Shown here: positions 26,375 to 35,245 of the stretch, piece after piece
How the letters are laid out: the number at the start of each line of letters is the position of its first letter
Position numbering within the stretch: position 1 is the first letter of the stretch
Source of the DNA: Mycolicibacterium goodii
Lineage (GTDB): Bacteria > Actinomycetota > Actinomycetes > Mycobacteriales > Mycobacteriaceae
Assembly: GCF_001187505.1 (NCBI RefSeq)
Contig: NZ_CP012150.1
Coordinates: forward strand, 2,728,001 to 2,792,000
Length of the DNA: 64,000 nt
Direction: 5' to 3'
Made by a program: the position numbers and the translations under genes
Notes under the pieces: generated by a model
Seen by the model: the letters and a program-made list of their open reading frames with translations, nothing else
The model's database searches: none
What the model was told of the DNA's origin: nothing

Positions 26375-27225
26375 GACACCCCGTCGAATCCGTTGCGCCA
26401 GGACAGCAGAAGCCGTTCCAGCAGGCGCACCAGGCTGTAGGACAGCAGCCCCGCGATGGCGTAGATGACGATCACCAGCAGCGACACGTCGAACTGCAGG
26501 TTGGTCTGGGCGCGTGACATCAGGAAGCCGATGCCCTCGGTGGTGTTGATCATCTCGGCGAAAATCAGGCTCAGCCACGCGCTCGACAAGCCGAGGCGAA
26601 GTCCCACCAGGAAATTCGGCATCGCCCCGGGCAGGATCACCTGCGCGATCAGGGTGCGGCGGGGTGCCTCGAGGGTCTGCGCCATCTCGACGAGTTGGCG
26701 GTCCACATTGCGGATACCCGAGTAGGTGTTGATGTAGATCGCGATCGCGACGCCGGTGGTGATCAGGACGATCTTGGGTCCCTCACCGATGCCCATCCAG
26801 ATGATCAGCAGCGGGGTCAACGCGAAATTCGGTACGGCCTTGAGGATCTGCATGGTCCAGTCGAGCAGATCCTCGCCGGTGCGGGTCAGGCCCGCGAGCA
26901 CCGCGAGCACCACCCCGAGCAGGATGCCGAGCGTCGTGCCGATGAGAACCCGCACCGCCGATGCGCCGACGTGGGTGGCGAGTTGGCCGTTGTCGAACAG
27001 CCGCCACGCCGTGGCCGCGACATCGGTGGGCGGCGGGAACAGATTGGTGTCGAGCAGCCCGGTGCCCGACCCGACGGTCCACGCGAGCAGGATCAGCACC
27101 GGACCCATGAGCCGGCGCACCGGGCGAGGGATGCGGGCCCACAAGCTCTTTCGTCTGGTGTGGCGCGCGGTGATGTCGACGAGTTCGGGTCCGGCGGCCT
27201 GCGGTGCGACCGCGGTGGCCGTCAC
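26371..27225 (-). CDS. ABC transporter permease, SsuC/TauC type
   Basis: The 284-aa protein has about six transmembrane helices and the EAA-loop typical of importers (VEMAQTLEAPRRTLIAQVILPGAMPNFLVGLRLGL), plus AWLSLIFAEMINTTEGIGFLM, characteristic of SsuC/TauC-like permeases. The start is GTG 27225, overlapping the stop of the binding-protein gene by 4 bases (GTGA). A 62-residue in-frame extension to 27411 is a shadow of the preceding gene. Confidence 0.92.
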   Translation of the reverse strand: MTATAVAPQAAGPELVDITARHTRRKSLWARIPRPVRRLMGPVLILLAWTVGSGTGLLDTNLFPPPTDVAATAWRLFDNGQLATHVGASAVRVLIGTTLGILLGVVLAVLAGLTRTGEDLLDWTMQILKAVPNFALTPLLIIWMGIGEGPKIVLITTGVAIAIYINTYSGIRNVDRQLVEMAQTLEAPRRTLIAQVILPGAMPNFLVGLRLGLSSAWLSLIFAEMINTTEGIGFLMSRAQTNLQFDVSLLVIVIYAIAGLLSYSLVRLLERLLLSWRNGFDGVS

Positions 27226-28190
27226 TGTTTGGCCCCGGCCCACTCGGGCACCGAGTACTCGTTGTCCAGCGAACCGTCGGCCTTGAGGAAGTCGTAGGCC
27301 GCCTGCAGCTGCTGGACGCCGTTGTCCGGGAACGGTTCGGTGTTGAACTCGTCGCGCTGAGTGGACTGCCGGACGAACTGGACCTCGGTGTCGTCGGTGG
27401 CGGCGACCCACTCGGTGTAGGCGTCGAAGTTCTCGGTGATGTCGCGGTTCACCGCGGTGACGGCCTTCTGCCAGGCCTCGGCGAACTCGGGGTGCTGCTC
27501 GGTGAACGACGTCAGCGCGATGTTGGTGCCGGTGCTGCCGAAGCCGTGCTGCGACAGGCTGTCGAGGATCGGGAAGCCTCGGTCCTTGAGTTCGGCGGCG
27601 CTGGCGCCGGTGACCACGGTGGCGTCGATCTTGCCCGAACTCAGACCCGCGATGGACTCGGGCGTCGGCACGTCGCGCACCTCGATCTTGCCGGTGAGCC
27701 CGGCCGCCTCGATGAGTTGGCGCGCCGCGCGGTCACGGATGGTGCCCTGCGGCGCGGTGATCGACTTGCCCACCAGACCCTGGATCGTGGTGGGGCCGCC
27801 CTTGGCGCCCACGATCCATGCGTCGCCGTTGATCGAGTCAAGAGACAGCAGAACGACTTTCGGGTCTCGGCTGCGGGCGCGCAGGGCGGGGTTGTCGCCG
27901 ACGGCGGCCACGTCGACCGCGCCGGCGAACAGCGCAGAGACCACGTCGCTGCCCGACTGGAAGAAGGAGTACTCGATCTTGTCGACGCCAGCGGATTTGA
28001 GTTCCTCGGTGAGTATGCCTTCCTTGTCACCCCAGCCGAGCGATCCGGCCGGGGTGCCCGTCACCGAGGTGGCGCCGATGCGCAACGTATAGCCGCCGGT
28101 GTCGTCGCTGCTGCTACACGCCACGGCACCGACTGCGAGCGCCGACGCGGCTGCGACGGCGGAAAGGGTGCGCAACAACCGGTTGAGCAT
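27222..28190 (-). CDS. Substrate-binding lipoprotein of the sulfonate/taurine-type ABC importer
   Basis: The 322-aa protein starts with a lipoprotein signal: MLNRLLRTL, an Ala/Val core and the lipobox AVACSSS, so it should be anchored by an acylated Cys near residue 25. The mature part is an SsuA/NMT1-like periplasmic binding fold (LRIGATSV, DKIEYSFFQSGSDVVSALFAGAVDVAAVGDNPALRA). Such proteins bind aliphatic sulfonates, taurine, nitrate or pyrimidine precursors; the ligand is not readable from sequence. ATG 28190 follows GGAGG. It is the first gene of the five-gene operon. Confidence 0.9.
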   Translation of the reverse strand: MLNRLLRTLSAVAAASALAVGAVACSSSDDTGGYTLRIGATSVTGTPAGSLGWGDKEGILTEELKSAGVDKIEYSFFQSGSDVVSALFAGAVDVAAVGDNPALRARSRDPKVVLLSLDSINGDAWIVGAKGGPTTIQGLVGKSITAPQGTIRDRAARQLIEAAGLTGKIEVRDVPTPESIAGLSSGKIDATVVTGASAAELKDRGFPILDSLSQHGFGSTGTNIALTSFTEQHPEFAEAWQKAVTAVNRDITENFDAYTEWVAATDDTEVQFVRQSTQRDEFNTEPFPDNGVQQLQAAYDFLKADGSLDNEYSVPEWAGAKQ

Positions 28191-28362
28191 GAGCGGGCCT
28201 CCGAGGTGGTGGTGGGTGTGAGAACACCAGACAGAGGTCAGTAGAAGTCGGTGGGAATCGCCGGGTCGACGGTTTCGCTCAGGCTGACCGGAAGAGCGCC
28301 CGGATGCCCGCCTTTCACCGAGGCCGACGAAAATGCCGTCGCGCGCGCTCGGCAAACATGCG

Positions 28363-29049
28363 CTATTCGCTGCGCACGGCCCACCGGCCGGTCGCTGGCA
28401 GCACCGCGAACAGGATGCTCGCGACGGGCAGCACGGGTATCGCGTACACCATGGGGTGCAGCTTGGCGCCCGCGATGAACAGGCTGCCGAAGATCAGCAG
28501 CGCGATGACCGAGCCGACGACGATGAGCAGCCGGCCCAGCCGTCGGCGCAGCAACAGCGCGATGAGCCCGCCGATGGTTGCTGCGGCCGACACCGCGGTG
28601 AGGAATCCCACCGCCACGCAGAACAGTTGGTCGGTGCGCCACCAGCCGGCGATCAGATCCGTCGCGATGACGGCGGTGCCCCAGCCGCTGAGGATGCTCA
28701 GCGTCGCGGCCGTCACCGCCGTCCTGGGGTCATTGCTCGACGCCCGCCGCGGGATCACCAGCGGACGCGCCCGCGGCACGTAAGTGGTGGCCGCGCCGGC
28801 CTCCTCGTCGTCACCGGCGGCGATCAGACCCGTCTGGGCCTCGCTGGAGGCCCCGATCAGGCCGGTCTGTGGTTCGGCGTCGGGTGAGGTGGGTATGGCA
28901 CCTGTCGGATGGCGCCGGATGATGCTCGTCTTCGGTGCGTCGGAGGTGGGCAGTGGGCCCGAGAGAGGAGCGGACGGTTGACGCCGGATGATGCGGGTGT
29001 GGTCGTCCTCACCGGGTTGTTCGGTGTCGAGGGGACCGGAGTCGCTCAC
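28363..29049 (-). CDS. Membrane protein with a long disordered N-terminus
   Basis: The 228-aa protein has about 105 polar, Pro/Thr/Asp-rich residues with two similar short motifs (TRIIRRQPSAPLSGP and TSIIRRHPTGAIPTS) and two QTGLI motifs. Four transmembrane helices follow (about 112-218). The soluble part is probably cytoplasmic and might be a phosphorylation or protein-binding segment. No named family is recognised. The GTG start directly follows the stop codon of the M23 peptidase gene (TGA-GTG), so the two are probably translationally coupled. Confidence 0.78.
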   Translation of the reverse strand: MSDSGPLDTEQPGEDDHTRIIRRQPSAPLSGPLPTSDAPKTSIIRRHPTGAIPTSPDAEPQTGLIGASSEAQTGLIAAGDDEEAGAATTYVPRARPLVIPRRASSNDPRTAVTAATLSILSGWGTAVIATDLIAGWWRTDQLFCVAVGFLTAVSAAATIGGLIALLLRRRLGRLLIVVGSVIALLIFGSLFIAGAKLHPMVYAIPVLPVASILFAVLPATGRWAVRSE

Positions 29050-30189
29050 TCAGCCAACATAGCTGCCCGGGCTGAGCCCGCGCTTGGCCAGCCAACCGAC
29101 CGGGTCGATCCGGTTCGTGCCGTTGGTCAGGACCTCGAAGTGCAGGTGGGGGCCGGTGGAGTTGCCCCGGTTGCCCATGGTGGCGATCTGATCGCCTGCC
29201 ATCACCCGCTCGCCCACGCTGACCAGCCAGGTGTTGATGTGGCCGTAGAGCGTGACGGTGCCGTCGGAGTGGCGGATCTTGACCCAGGCGCCGTAGCCGG
29301 CGGTCGGGCCGACATCGGTGACAACGCCGTCGGAGGCCGCGTAGATCGGGGTACCGATCGGGCCCGCGATGTCGATGCCGCCGTGCAGCACACCCCAGCG
29401 GTAACCGAAGCCGGAGGTCCACACACCCTTGGTCGGCATCACGAACAGCGGGCGGGACAGGCGGGCCTCACGCTCGGCGCGCTCCTGCGCGAACGCGGCG
29501 GCCTTGGTGATCTCCTCGGCGTGCACGGCCGAGGAGATGTTCGACGCGACCGACACGATCTGCATGCCGTCGACCGAACCGCTGACCGATGCGCCGTCGA
29601 CCGCGGTCTGTCCGGTGGCCAAAACGGTGTCGTCGGCGGCCTGCGCCTCGGTGCCGTTGCCGAACGAGTACGCACCCGCGGCGGTCGCACCGGCGGCCAT
29701 CGCCGCGATCATCAGCCGGCTCTTGAGAGCGCCGGTGGTTTCTTTGCGGTGGGCGCCGCGACGGGCCGTCATGTCGATGACGTCGGTTGCTGCGGTGCCG
29801 TCGCTGACGTCGGTGTGGCTGTCGCGGTAGGCGAAGTTCGCATCGCGCCTGCGGCGTGCGGCGCTGCGTTCGCCGGCGTCGCGCGCATCGGCGAGAAACT
29901 CCGACGGGATGTCCAGGCGCACCGGCACCAGATCGTCGGTGTCGTTGAGATCGTCGAGCTCAGGGGCCTCGATGACGCGGGCCTCACGCTCGAAGGCGCT
30001 CAAATTGTCGTAGGCGCTTGAGATTTGGGTATCCAGAGCGGCGAACTTGTCGAACGCCTTGGAAAACTCGCTGAACGGGATGATGTCGGTCACTTCGGCG
30101 GCGTCGTGCTCATCCAGCGAAGCGATCCTGCGCTCGCGAGCGTTCGTCGAGCTCCCCTTGGGAGACGCGGACGAACGATGCTGCAACAA
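29050..30189 (-). CDS. M23 (LytM-type) peptidoglycan endopeptidase, Rv0950c-like
   Basis: The 379-aa protein has a cytoplasmic acidic/basic N-terminus of about 150 residues and one hydrophobic segment (LMIAAMAAGATAAGAYSF). A linker and a C-terminal LytM domain follow, with the zinc ligands His and Asp in GVLHGGIDIAGPIGTP and HLHFEV near the end. It should be a membrane-anchored protein cutting, or helping others to cut, peptide cross-links in the wall. The frame opens with TTG 30189; a TTG one codon later is equally possible, and AAGGAT lies about 11 bases upstream. It heads a two-gene unit with the membrane protein downstream. Confidence 0.87.
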   Translation of the reverse strand: MLQHRSSASPKGSSTNARERRIASLDEHDAAEVTDIIPFSEFSKAFDKFAALDTQISSAYDNLSAFEREARVIEAPELDDLNDTDDLVPVRLDIPSEFLADARDAGERSAARRRRDANFAYRDSHTDVSDGTAATDVIDMTARRGAHRKETTGALKSRLMIAAMAAGATAAGAYSFGNGTEAQAADDTVLATGQTAVDGASVSGSVDGMQIVSVASNISSAVHAEEITKAAAFAQERAEREARLSRPLFVMPTKGVWTSGFGYRWGVLHGGIDIAGPIGTPIYAASDGVVTDVGPTAGYGAWVKIRHSDGTVTLYGHINTWLVSVGERVMAGDQIATMGNRGNSTGPHLHFEVLTNGTNRIDPVGWLAKRGLSPGSYVG

Positions 30190-30218
30190 AACCCGGGGAT
30201 CCTTCTCGTGACCTCAGC

Positions 30219-30247
30219 GTTATCTGGACCAGAGGCACGTTAACCAA
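30219..30247 (-). promoter_or_regulatory. Candidate promoter of the M23 peptidase gene
   Basis: On the minus strand TTGGTT (30242-30247), 17 bases, GATAAC (30219-30224) gives a sigma-A-like promoter. Transcription would start about 20-25 bases before the TTG start, leaving room for the AAGGAT ribosome site. Confidence 0.45.
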
Positions 30248-30291
30248 ATCCCAATGTGGGTGGCAACTTATGTGAGCATTCCCCTGGCGAT

Positions 30292-30307
30292 TGTGATGTG
30301 TATCACG
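30292..30307. promoter_or_regulatory. CRP-like (Rv3676-type) cAMP receptor protein site
   Basis: TGTGATGTGTATCACG matches the mycobacterial CRP consensus TGTGA-N6-TCACA at nine of ten fixed positions. It lies 142-157 bases upstream of the sucC start, between the divergent M23 and sucC genes. Control of sucCD by CRP is inferred. Confidence 0.6.
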
Positions 30308-30448
30308 GTTTGATACCGGTGAGATCTACCACATGAGCGGAAGCCGGTGCCGAAGCATCTCCCAACGCTCGATAAAGTGCCAGCGGGCCCGACAGGCGTT
30401 TTCCCCGGCCGGGCAGTTTCGAAGTCAACGCAGACAGACAGTGAGCCA

Positions 30449-31612
30449 ATGGATCTCTTCGAATACCAGGCGAAAGAGCTGTTCGCCAAGCACAACGTCC
30501 CGACGACGCCCGGCCGGGTGACCGATTCCGCTGAGGACGCCAAGGCGATCGCCGAGGAAATCGGCCGTCCCGTGATGGTGAAAGCCCAAGTGAAGACCGG
30601 TGGCCGCGGCAAGGCCGGTGGTGTGAAGTTCGCAGCCACCCCCGACGACGCGTTCACCCACGCCAACAACATCCTCGGCCTCGACATCAAGGGCCACGTG
30701 GTCAAGAAGTTGCTGGTGGCCGAGGCGAGCGACATCGCCGAGGAGTACTACATCTCCTTCTTGCTCGACCGTGCCAACCGCACCTACCTGGCCATGTGCT
30801 CGGTCGAGGGCGGCATGGAGATCGAGGAAGTGGCCGCCACCAAGCCCGAGCGCCTCGCGAAGGTTCCGGTCGACGCCGTCAAGGGTGTCGATCTGGCGTT
30901 CGCCCGCTCGATCGCTGAGCAAGGCCACCTGCCCGCCGAGGTGCTCGACGCCGCAGCGGTGACCATCCAGAAGCTGTGGGAGGTGTTCGTCAAGGAGGAC
31001 GCCACCCTGGTGGAGGTCAACCCGCTGGTGCGCACGCCCGACGATCAGATCCTGGCGCTGGACGGCAAGGTCACCCTGGACGCGAACGCGGACTTCCGTC
31101 AGCCCGGCCACGCCGAGTTCGAGGACAAGGACGCCACCGATCCTCTGGAGCTCAAGGCCAAGGAGAACGACCTCAACTACGTCAAGCTCGACGGGCAGGT
31201 CGGCATCATCGGCAACGGCGCCGGTCTGGTCATGTCCACGCTCGACGTCGTCGCCTACGCGGGTGAGAAGCACGGCGGCGTGAAGCCGGCGAACTTCCTC
31301 GACATCGGCGGCGGCGCCTCGGCCTCGGTGATGGCCGCGGGCCTGGACGTCATCCTCAACGACAGTCAGGTCAAGAGCGTGTTCGTCAACGTCTTCGGTG
31401 GCATCACCGCGTGTGACGCGGTCGCCAACGGCATCGTGCAGGCGCTGCAGATCCTGGGTGACGAGGCCAACAAGCCGCTCGTCGTGCGGTTGGACGGCAA
31501 CAACGTCGAAGAGGGCAGGCGCATCCTGGCCGAAGCAAACCACCCCCTGGTCATTCAGGCCGAGACCATGGACGCCGGTGCCGACAAGGCCGCCGAGCTG
31601 GCGAACAAGTAA
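30449..31612 (+). CDS. sucC: Succinyl-CoA synthetase (ADP-forming), beta subunit
   Basis: The 387-aa protein has the ATP-grasp domain at the N-terminus ([31 protein letters not shown]) and the CoA-ligase-like C-terminal domain with [13 protein letters not shown] and [17 protein letters not shown]. It pairs with SucD to convert succinyl-CoA to succinate with ATP synthesis in the TCA cycle. ATG 30449 is chosen because it begins the conserved MDLFEYQ; the upstream in-frame ATG at 30347 would cross the promoter region. The ribosome site is weak. It corresponds to Rv0951. Confidence 0.97.
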   Translation: MDLFEYQAKELFAKHNVPTTPGRVTDSAEDAKAIAEEIGRPVMVKAQVKTGGRGKAGGVKFAATPDDAFTHANNILGLDIKGHVVKKLLVAEASDIAEEYYISFLLDRANRTYLAMCSVEGGMEIEEVAATKPERLAKVPVDAVKGVDLAFARSIAEQGHLPAEVLDAAAVTIQKLWEVFVKEDATLVEVNPLVRTPDDQILALDGKVTLDANADFRQPGHAEFEDKDATDPLELKAKENDLNYVKLDGQVGIIGNGAGLVMSTLDVVAYAGEKHGGVKPANFLDIGGGASASVMAAGLDVILNDSQVKSVFVNVFGGITACDAVANGIVQALQILGDEANKPLVVRLDGNNVEEGRRILAEANHPLVIQAETMDAGADKAAELANK

Positions 31613-31624
31613 GGGACACTTCAC

Positions 31625-32527
31625 ATGTCGATCTTTCTGAACAAGGACTCCAAGGTCATCGTCCAGGGCATCACCGGCGGCGAGGGCACCAAGCACACCG
31701 CGCTGATGCTCAAGGCGGGCACCCAGATCGTCGGCGGCGTGAACGCGCGCAAGGCCGGCACCAAGGTGGCGCACAAAGACAAAGACGGTAACGACATCGA
31801 GCTGCCGGTCTTCGGTTCCGTCGCCGAGGCCATGAAGGAGACCGGCGCCGACGTGTCGATCGCCTTTGTGCCGCCTGCCTTCTCGAAGGACGCCATCATC
31901 GAGGCCATCGACGCCGAGAGCCCGCTGCTGGTGGTCATCACCGAGGGCATCCCGGTGCAGGACACCGCCTACGCGTGGGCCTACAACGTCGATAAGGGCA
32001 ACAAAACCCGCATCATCGGCCCCAACTGCCCTGGCATCATCACCCCCGGTGAGTCGCTGGTCGGCATCACGCCGAACAACATCACCGGCAAGGGCCCGAT
32101 CGGCCTGGTGTCGAAGTCCGGCACGCTGACCTACCAGATGATGTACGAGCTGCGCGATTTCGGGTTCTCCACCGCCATCGGCATCGGCGGCGACCCGGTC
32201 ATCGGCACCACCCACATCGACGCCATCGAGGCGTTCGAGAAGGATCCGGAGACCAAGGTCATCGTGATGATCGGTGAGATCGGCGGCGACGCCGAGGAGC
32301 GTGCGGCCGACTACATCAAGGCCAACGTCACCAAGCCGGTCGTCGGCTACGTCGCGGGCTTCACCGCTCCGGAGGGTAAGACCATGGGCCACGCAGGCGC
32401 CATCGTGTCGGGCTCGTCGGGCACCGCCGCGGCCAAGAAGGAGGCCCTGGAGGCCGCAGGCGTCAAGGTCGGCAAGACCCCGTCCGAGACCGCCAAGCTG
32501 GCCCGAGAGATCCTCGAGAGCCTGTAA
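31625..32527 (+). CDS. sucD: Succinyl-CoA synthetase, alpha subunit
   Basis: The 300-aa protein has the CoA-binding Rossmann domain ([19 protein letters not shown]), the middle motif [10 protein letters not shown] and the phosphohistidine loop at [17 protein letters not shown] (active-site His). It lies 12 bases after sucC with AAGGGA before ATG, and forms the operon sucCD. A strong palindrome follows the stop. Confidence 0.97.
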   Translation: MSIFLNKDSKVIVQGITGGEGTKHTALMLKAGTQIVGGVNARKAGTKVAHKDKDGNDIELPVFGSVAEAMKETGADVSIAFVPPAFSKDAIIEAIDAESPLLVVITEGIPVQDTAYAWAYNVDKGNKTRIIGPNCPGIITPGESLVGITPNNITGKGPIGLVSKSGTLTYQMMYELRDFGFSTAIGIGGDPVIGTTHIDAIEAFEKDPETKVIVMIGEIGGDAEERAADYIKANVTKPVVGYVAGFTAPEGKTMGHAGAIVSGSSGTAAAKKEALEAAGVKVGKTPSETAKLAREILESL

Positions 32528-32554
32528 CCCTTCCTCCCGGGTTTCTCCTCGCGA

Positions 32555-32606
32555 GCAGACGTAAAATTGCCCCTTTTCACGCGAAAAGGGGCAATTTTAT
32601 GTCTGC
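32555..32606. terminator. Long perfect stem-loop between convergent sucD and the S9 peptidase gene
   Basis: The left arm (GCAGACGTAAAATTGCCCC, 32555-32573) pairs with the right arm (GGGGCAATTTTATGTCTGC, 32588-32606) with one G-T wobble; inner TTTTC/GAAAA bases extend it. It sits between two convergent genes and could stop transcription from both sides. It shares its outer arms with the palindrome at 35246-35297. Confidence 0.75.
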
Positions 32607-32618
32607 TGGGCAAGGGAA

Positions 32619-34472
32619 CTAGAGGTGCTCGGCCAGAAAGCGTTCGACGGCATGGAACATGTCGATGCGGTTCTCGGGGTTCACGAAACCGTGGCCCTCG
32701 TCCGCTTTGACCATGTACTCGACCTCGACGCCGCGGGCGCGCAGCGCCTCGACGAGGTTGTCGGACTCGGCCTGCACCACGCGAGAGTCGTTGGCGCCCT
32801 GGATCACCAGCAGCGGCGTGCGGATCTGGTCGACCCTGGTGATGGGTGACCGCGCGAGCATGTCGGCCTCCTGCACCGGGTCGTTGTGGTCGCCGACGTA
32901 GCGATGCCAGTTGTTGGCCAAGAACGGACGCGCCACGTTCGGCAGTGTGCGCATGAAGTTCGCGAGGCTGGAGATGCCGACGTAGTCGATGGCCGCGGCG
33001 AACACGTCCGGGGTGAACGTGACACCGACCAGCGCGGCGTACCCGCCGTAGGAACCGCCGAAGATCGCGACGCGGTCCCGGTCGGCGTAGCCCTGCTTGA
33101 CGGCCCAGTCCACGGCATCGATGAGGTCGTCGTGCATCTTGCCGGCGAACTCCCCGATGGCGGCCTTGGTGAACGCCTTGCCGTACCCGGTGGAACCGCG
33201 AAAGTTGACCTGCAGCACCGCATATCCGCGATTGGCGAGCAGTTGCACCTCGGGCTGGTAGTACCAGCAGTCCCTGGCCCACGGTCCGCCGTGCACGAGC
33301 AGCACCATCGGCAGGTTCTCCGGCGCGATGCCCACCGGCAGGGTCAGGTACGACGGCAGGTCCAGGCCGTCGCGGGCCGGAATGGTCACCGGCGTCATCG
33401 GCGCCAGCACGGCAGGATCGAGGTGCGGCTGCGGCCGGAACAACTCCCGGCTCTCACCCGTGGCGTGGTCGTAGAACCAGGTGACGCCGGGATCGCGGTC
33501 GCTGAAGAAGCTGACCACCCAACGTCGCCCGCTGCTGTCGGACGACAGCGAACCGATGTCGCCGCTGTTGAGCCGGCCCAAACTCTCCAACACCGCTGCG
33601 AATTCGGGGTCCAGCGCGCGGATCACCTGGCGTTCCCCGTAGTAGCGGGCCCCGATCAGTTCTCCCGTCGCGTCGCTGAGGATCAGCGGGAACGGCAGCA
33701 TCACCTGCGCGGCGAGATCGAAAGACGGGTGACTGTCCACCTCGGTCTCCTCGCCGGTCGCGACGTCGAGTCGCACCAGACGGGTCCGGTCGGTGCCGTT
33801 GTTCGAGCCGAACCACAGGCCGGTGCCGTCGGGGCTGACCGATATCGGGTAGATGCCCAGCGGATAGTCCGAACCGTCGTAGGTCGCGATGATGCGCAGA
33901 GCCTTTGCGGCGCTGTCCCATTGGGCGATCTCGATGTCGCCCTCGGCGGTCTGCGTCGAGGTGAACAGGTCGCCGTTGGGCCCGGCCTGCCAGTTGGTGA
34001 CGGTGCCGGGGTTCTGCGCGAGCAGGGTCAACTCGCCGGTCGCGATGTCGAGTTCGTAGGCGTCCATCAGCGTCGGTGTGCGTTTGTTCAGTTGCACCAT
34101 CACCTTGCCGGGCCGGCCCTTGAGCAGTTCGAATGACGTGCGCACGCCGGGGAACGGGGTGAGGTCGACGGCCGTGGCGGCCGGGTCGTCGGGGTCGGCG
34201 CGGTAGACGTGCCAGTTCTCGTCGCCGCCGTTGTCCTGCATGTACAGCAGCCACCGCGAGTCCTCGCTCCACTCGTAGATGTGCACGCTGCGGTCTGCAT
34301 CGGCGGTGACGCAACGGGTTTCGGAGCCGTCGACGTTCTCGACCCAGATGTTGAGGCGGTTCTGCCACGGCGCGAGGTAGGCGATCCTGGTGCCGTCCGG
34401 CGAGATCTTCGCGGCGGCGCGAACGGGTGGGCTGAAGAAGTCTTCGACCGGGATCGGTTGGGGGAGCGGCAT
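32619..34472 (-). CDS. S9-family (prolyl oligopeptidase-like) serine peptidase
   Basis: The 617-aa protein has an N-terminal beta-propeller (about 15-370) with repeated ISPDGTRIAYL-like blades, and a C-terminal alpha/beta-hydrolase domain. The catalytic triad is visible: Ser474 in GGSYGG, Asp562 in GANDSRV and His594 in DEGHGF. The oxyanion region HGGPWARD is also present. The family cleaves short peptides or acyl-peptides; no signal peptide is seen, so it is probably cytoplasmic. ATG 34472 follows GAGAGGA. It is 72 bases downstream of the TetR gene on the same strand and so probably shares its promoter. Confidence 0.9.
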   Translation of the reverse strand: MPLPQPIPVEDFFSPPVRAAAKISPDGTRIAYLAPWQNRLNIWVENVDGSETRCVTADADRSVHIYEWSEDSRWLLYMQDNGGDENWHVYRADPDDPAATAVDLTPFPGVRTSFELLKGRPGKVMVQLNKRTPTLMDAYELDIATGELTLLAQNPGTVTNWQAGPNGDLFTSTQTAEGDIEIAQWDSAAKALRIIATYDGSDYPLGIYPISVSPDGTGLWFGSNNGTDRTRLVRLDVATGEETEVDSHPSFDLAAQVMLPFPLILSDATGELIGARYYGERQVIRALDPEFAAVLESLGRLNSGDIGSLSSDSSGRRWVVSFFSDRDPGVTWFYDHATGESRELFRPQPHLDPAVLAPMTPVTIPARDGLDLPSYLTLPVGIAPENLPMVLLVHGGPWARDCWYYQPEVQLLANRGYAVLQVNFRGSTGYGKAFTKAAIGEFAGKMHDDLIDAVDWAVKQGYADRDRVAIFGGSYGGYAALVGVTFTPDVFAAAIDYVGISSLANFMRTLPNVARPFLANNWHRYVGDHNDPVQEADMLARSPITRVDQIRTPLLVIQGANDSRVVQAESDNLVEALRARGVEVEYMVKADEGHGFVNPENRIDMFHAVERFLAEHL

Positions 34473-34544
34473 GGTGGTCCTCTCGATTGTGGGCGGCGTC
34501 GGGTGGCGGGCCTGCGGCGCAGGTCCGTTGTCGTGTCGGATGGA

Positions 34545-35162
34545 TCAGGTGACCGGTCCGCCGAGGCGGCCGTTGGTGGCTTCGCGGATCGCGCGGTCGA
34601 TGAGTGCCAGGATGTCTTCGGCGCTGAGCTTTTCACCGTCGATGATCACCGCCCGGCTGACGTCCTCGTCGACCACCCGGAACGCCCCGGTGATCGCGGC
34701 CGCGTTGAGCCGTACGGTGAGATCGGTCTCGGGGAAACCCAGTCGGTCGGCGATGACCGGGATGAAGCCTTGTTCCATCTGGTCGTGGACCATCAGGTAT
34801 GCGGTGCGCAAAGCAGGTTCGGACGAGGTCATGGTCGCGATGCGCATCGCGCTGATCTCGTCTTCGATGTCCTGCGGTGAGAACGGATGCGAATAGCTGT
34901 TGACGGCAAGGTGTTCGGCCAGCGACAGCTCATGCGGCCACCGTTGCAGAATCGCGATGAACCGCTCGTTCGACCGGGCGAGCAGGGGTTCGACGCAACT
35001 CTCCTTCGAGCGGAAGTACCGCCAGATGGTGCGGGTCGACAGCCCCGCCGCCGCGGCGATGTCGTCGCCGCTGGTGCCGGAGACGCCCCGCTCCCAGAAC
35101 AGCTTGCAGGCGTGCCGGGACACGTCCAGGCGGGCCTGCTCTTGTTTGTCGCTGATTTTCAC
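34545..35162 (-). CDS. TetR-family transcriptional regulator
   Basis: The 205-aa protein has an N-terminal TetR HTH (ACKLFWERGVSGTSGDDIAAAAGLSTRTIWRYFRSKESCVEPLL) and a helical ligand domain of the MftR/ActR-like type. The frame begins GTG 35162, but the AGGAGG sequence immediately adjoins and overlaps this GTG, so normal SD spacing is absent; a leaderless message or another start are both possible. Two tandem operators lie directly upstream. It probably represses itself and the downstream S9 peptidase gene, and perhaps the divergent thiolase-like gene. The inducer is unknown. Confidence 0.87.
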   Translation of the reverse strand: MKISDKQEQARLDVSRHACKLFWERGVSGTSGDDIAAAAGLSTRTIWRYFRSKESCVEPLLARSNERFIAILQRWPHELSLAEHLAVNSYSHPFSPQDIEDEISAMRIATMTSSEPALRTAYLMVHDQMEQGFIPVIADRLGFPETDLTVRLNAAAITGAFRVVDEDVSRAVIIDGEKLSAEDILALIDRAIREATNGRLGGPVT

Positions 35163-35165
35163 CTC

Positions 35166-35205
35166 CTGTCACTTAGTGACAGGTCCACTGTGTCACTAAG
35201 TGACA
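35166..35205. promoter_or_regulatory. Tandem TetR operators
   Basis: CTGTCAC-TTA-GTGACAG (35166-35182) and TGTCAC-TAA-GTGACA (35191-35205) are two inverted repeats of the same sequence, with centres 24 bases apart, directly upstream of the TetR gene. Two dyads about two helical turns apart are typical for co-operative binding of TetR dimers. Confidence 0.75.
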
Positions 35206-35245
35206 GCGTTCGTCAAGGCACCCGCGGGCCGTCCCCTTCCCGCGA

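Noticed and set aside
30190..30290. A ydaO-type (c-di-AMP) riboswitch before the M23 peptidase gene
   Set aside because: Considered because such riboswitches precede some wall hydrolases, but the leader predicted from the promoter is only about 25 bases and no conserved core was seen.
30425..32392. A 655-codon open frame opposite sucC and sucD
   Set aside because: Shadow of two highly conserved enzymes; its start lies in the sucC coding frame and it has no recognisable domain.
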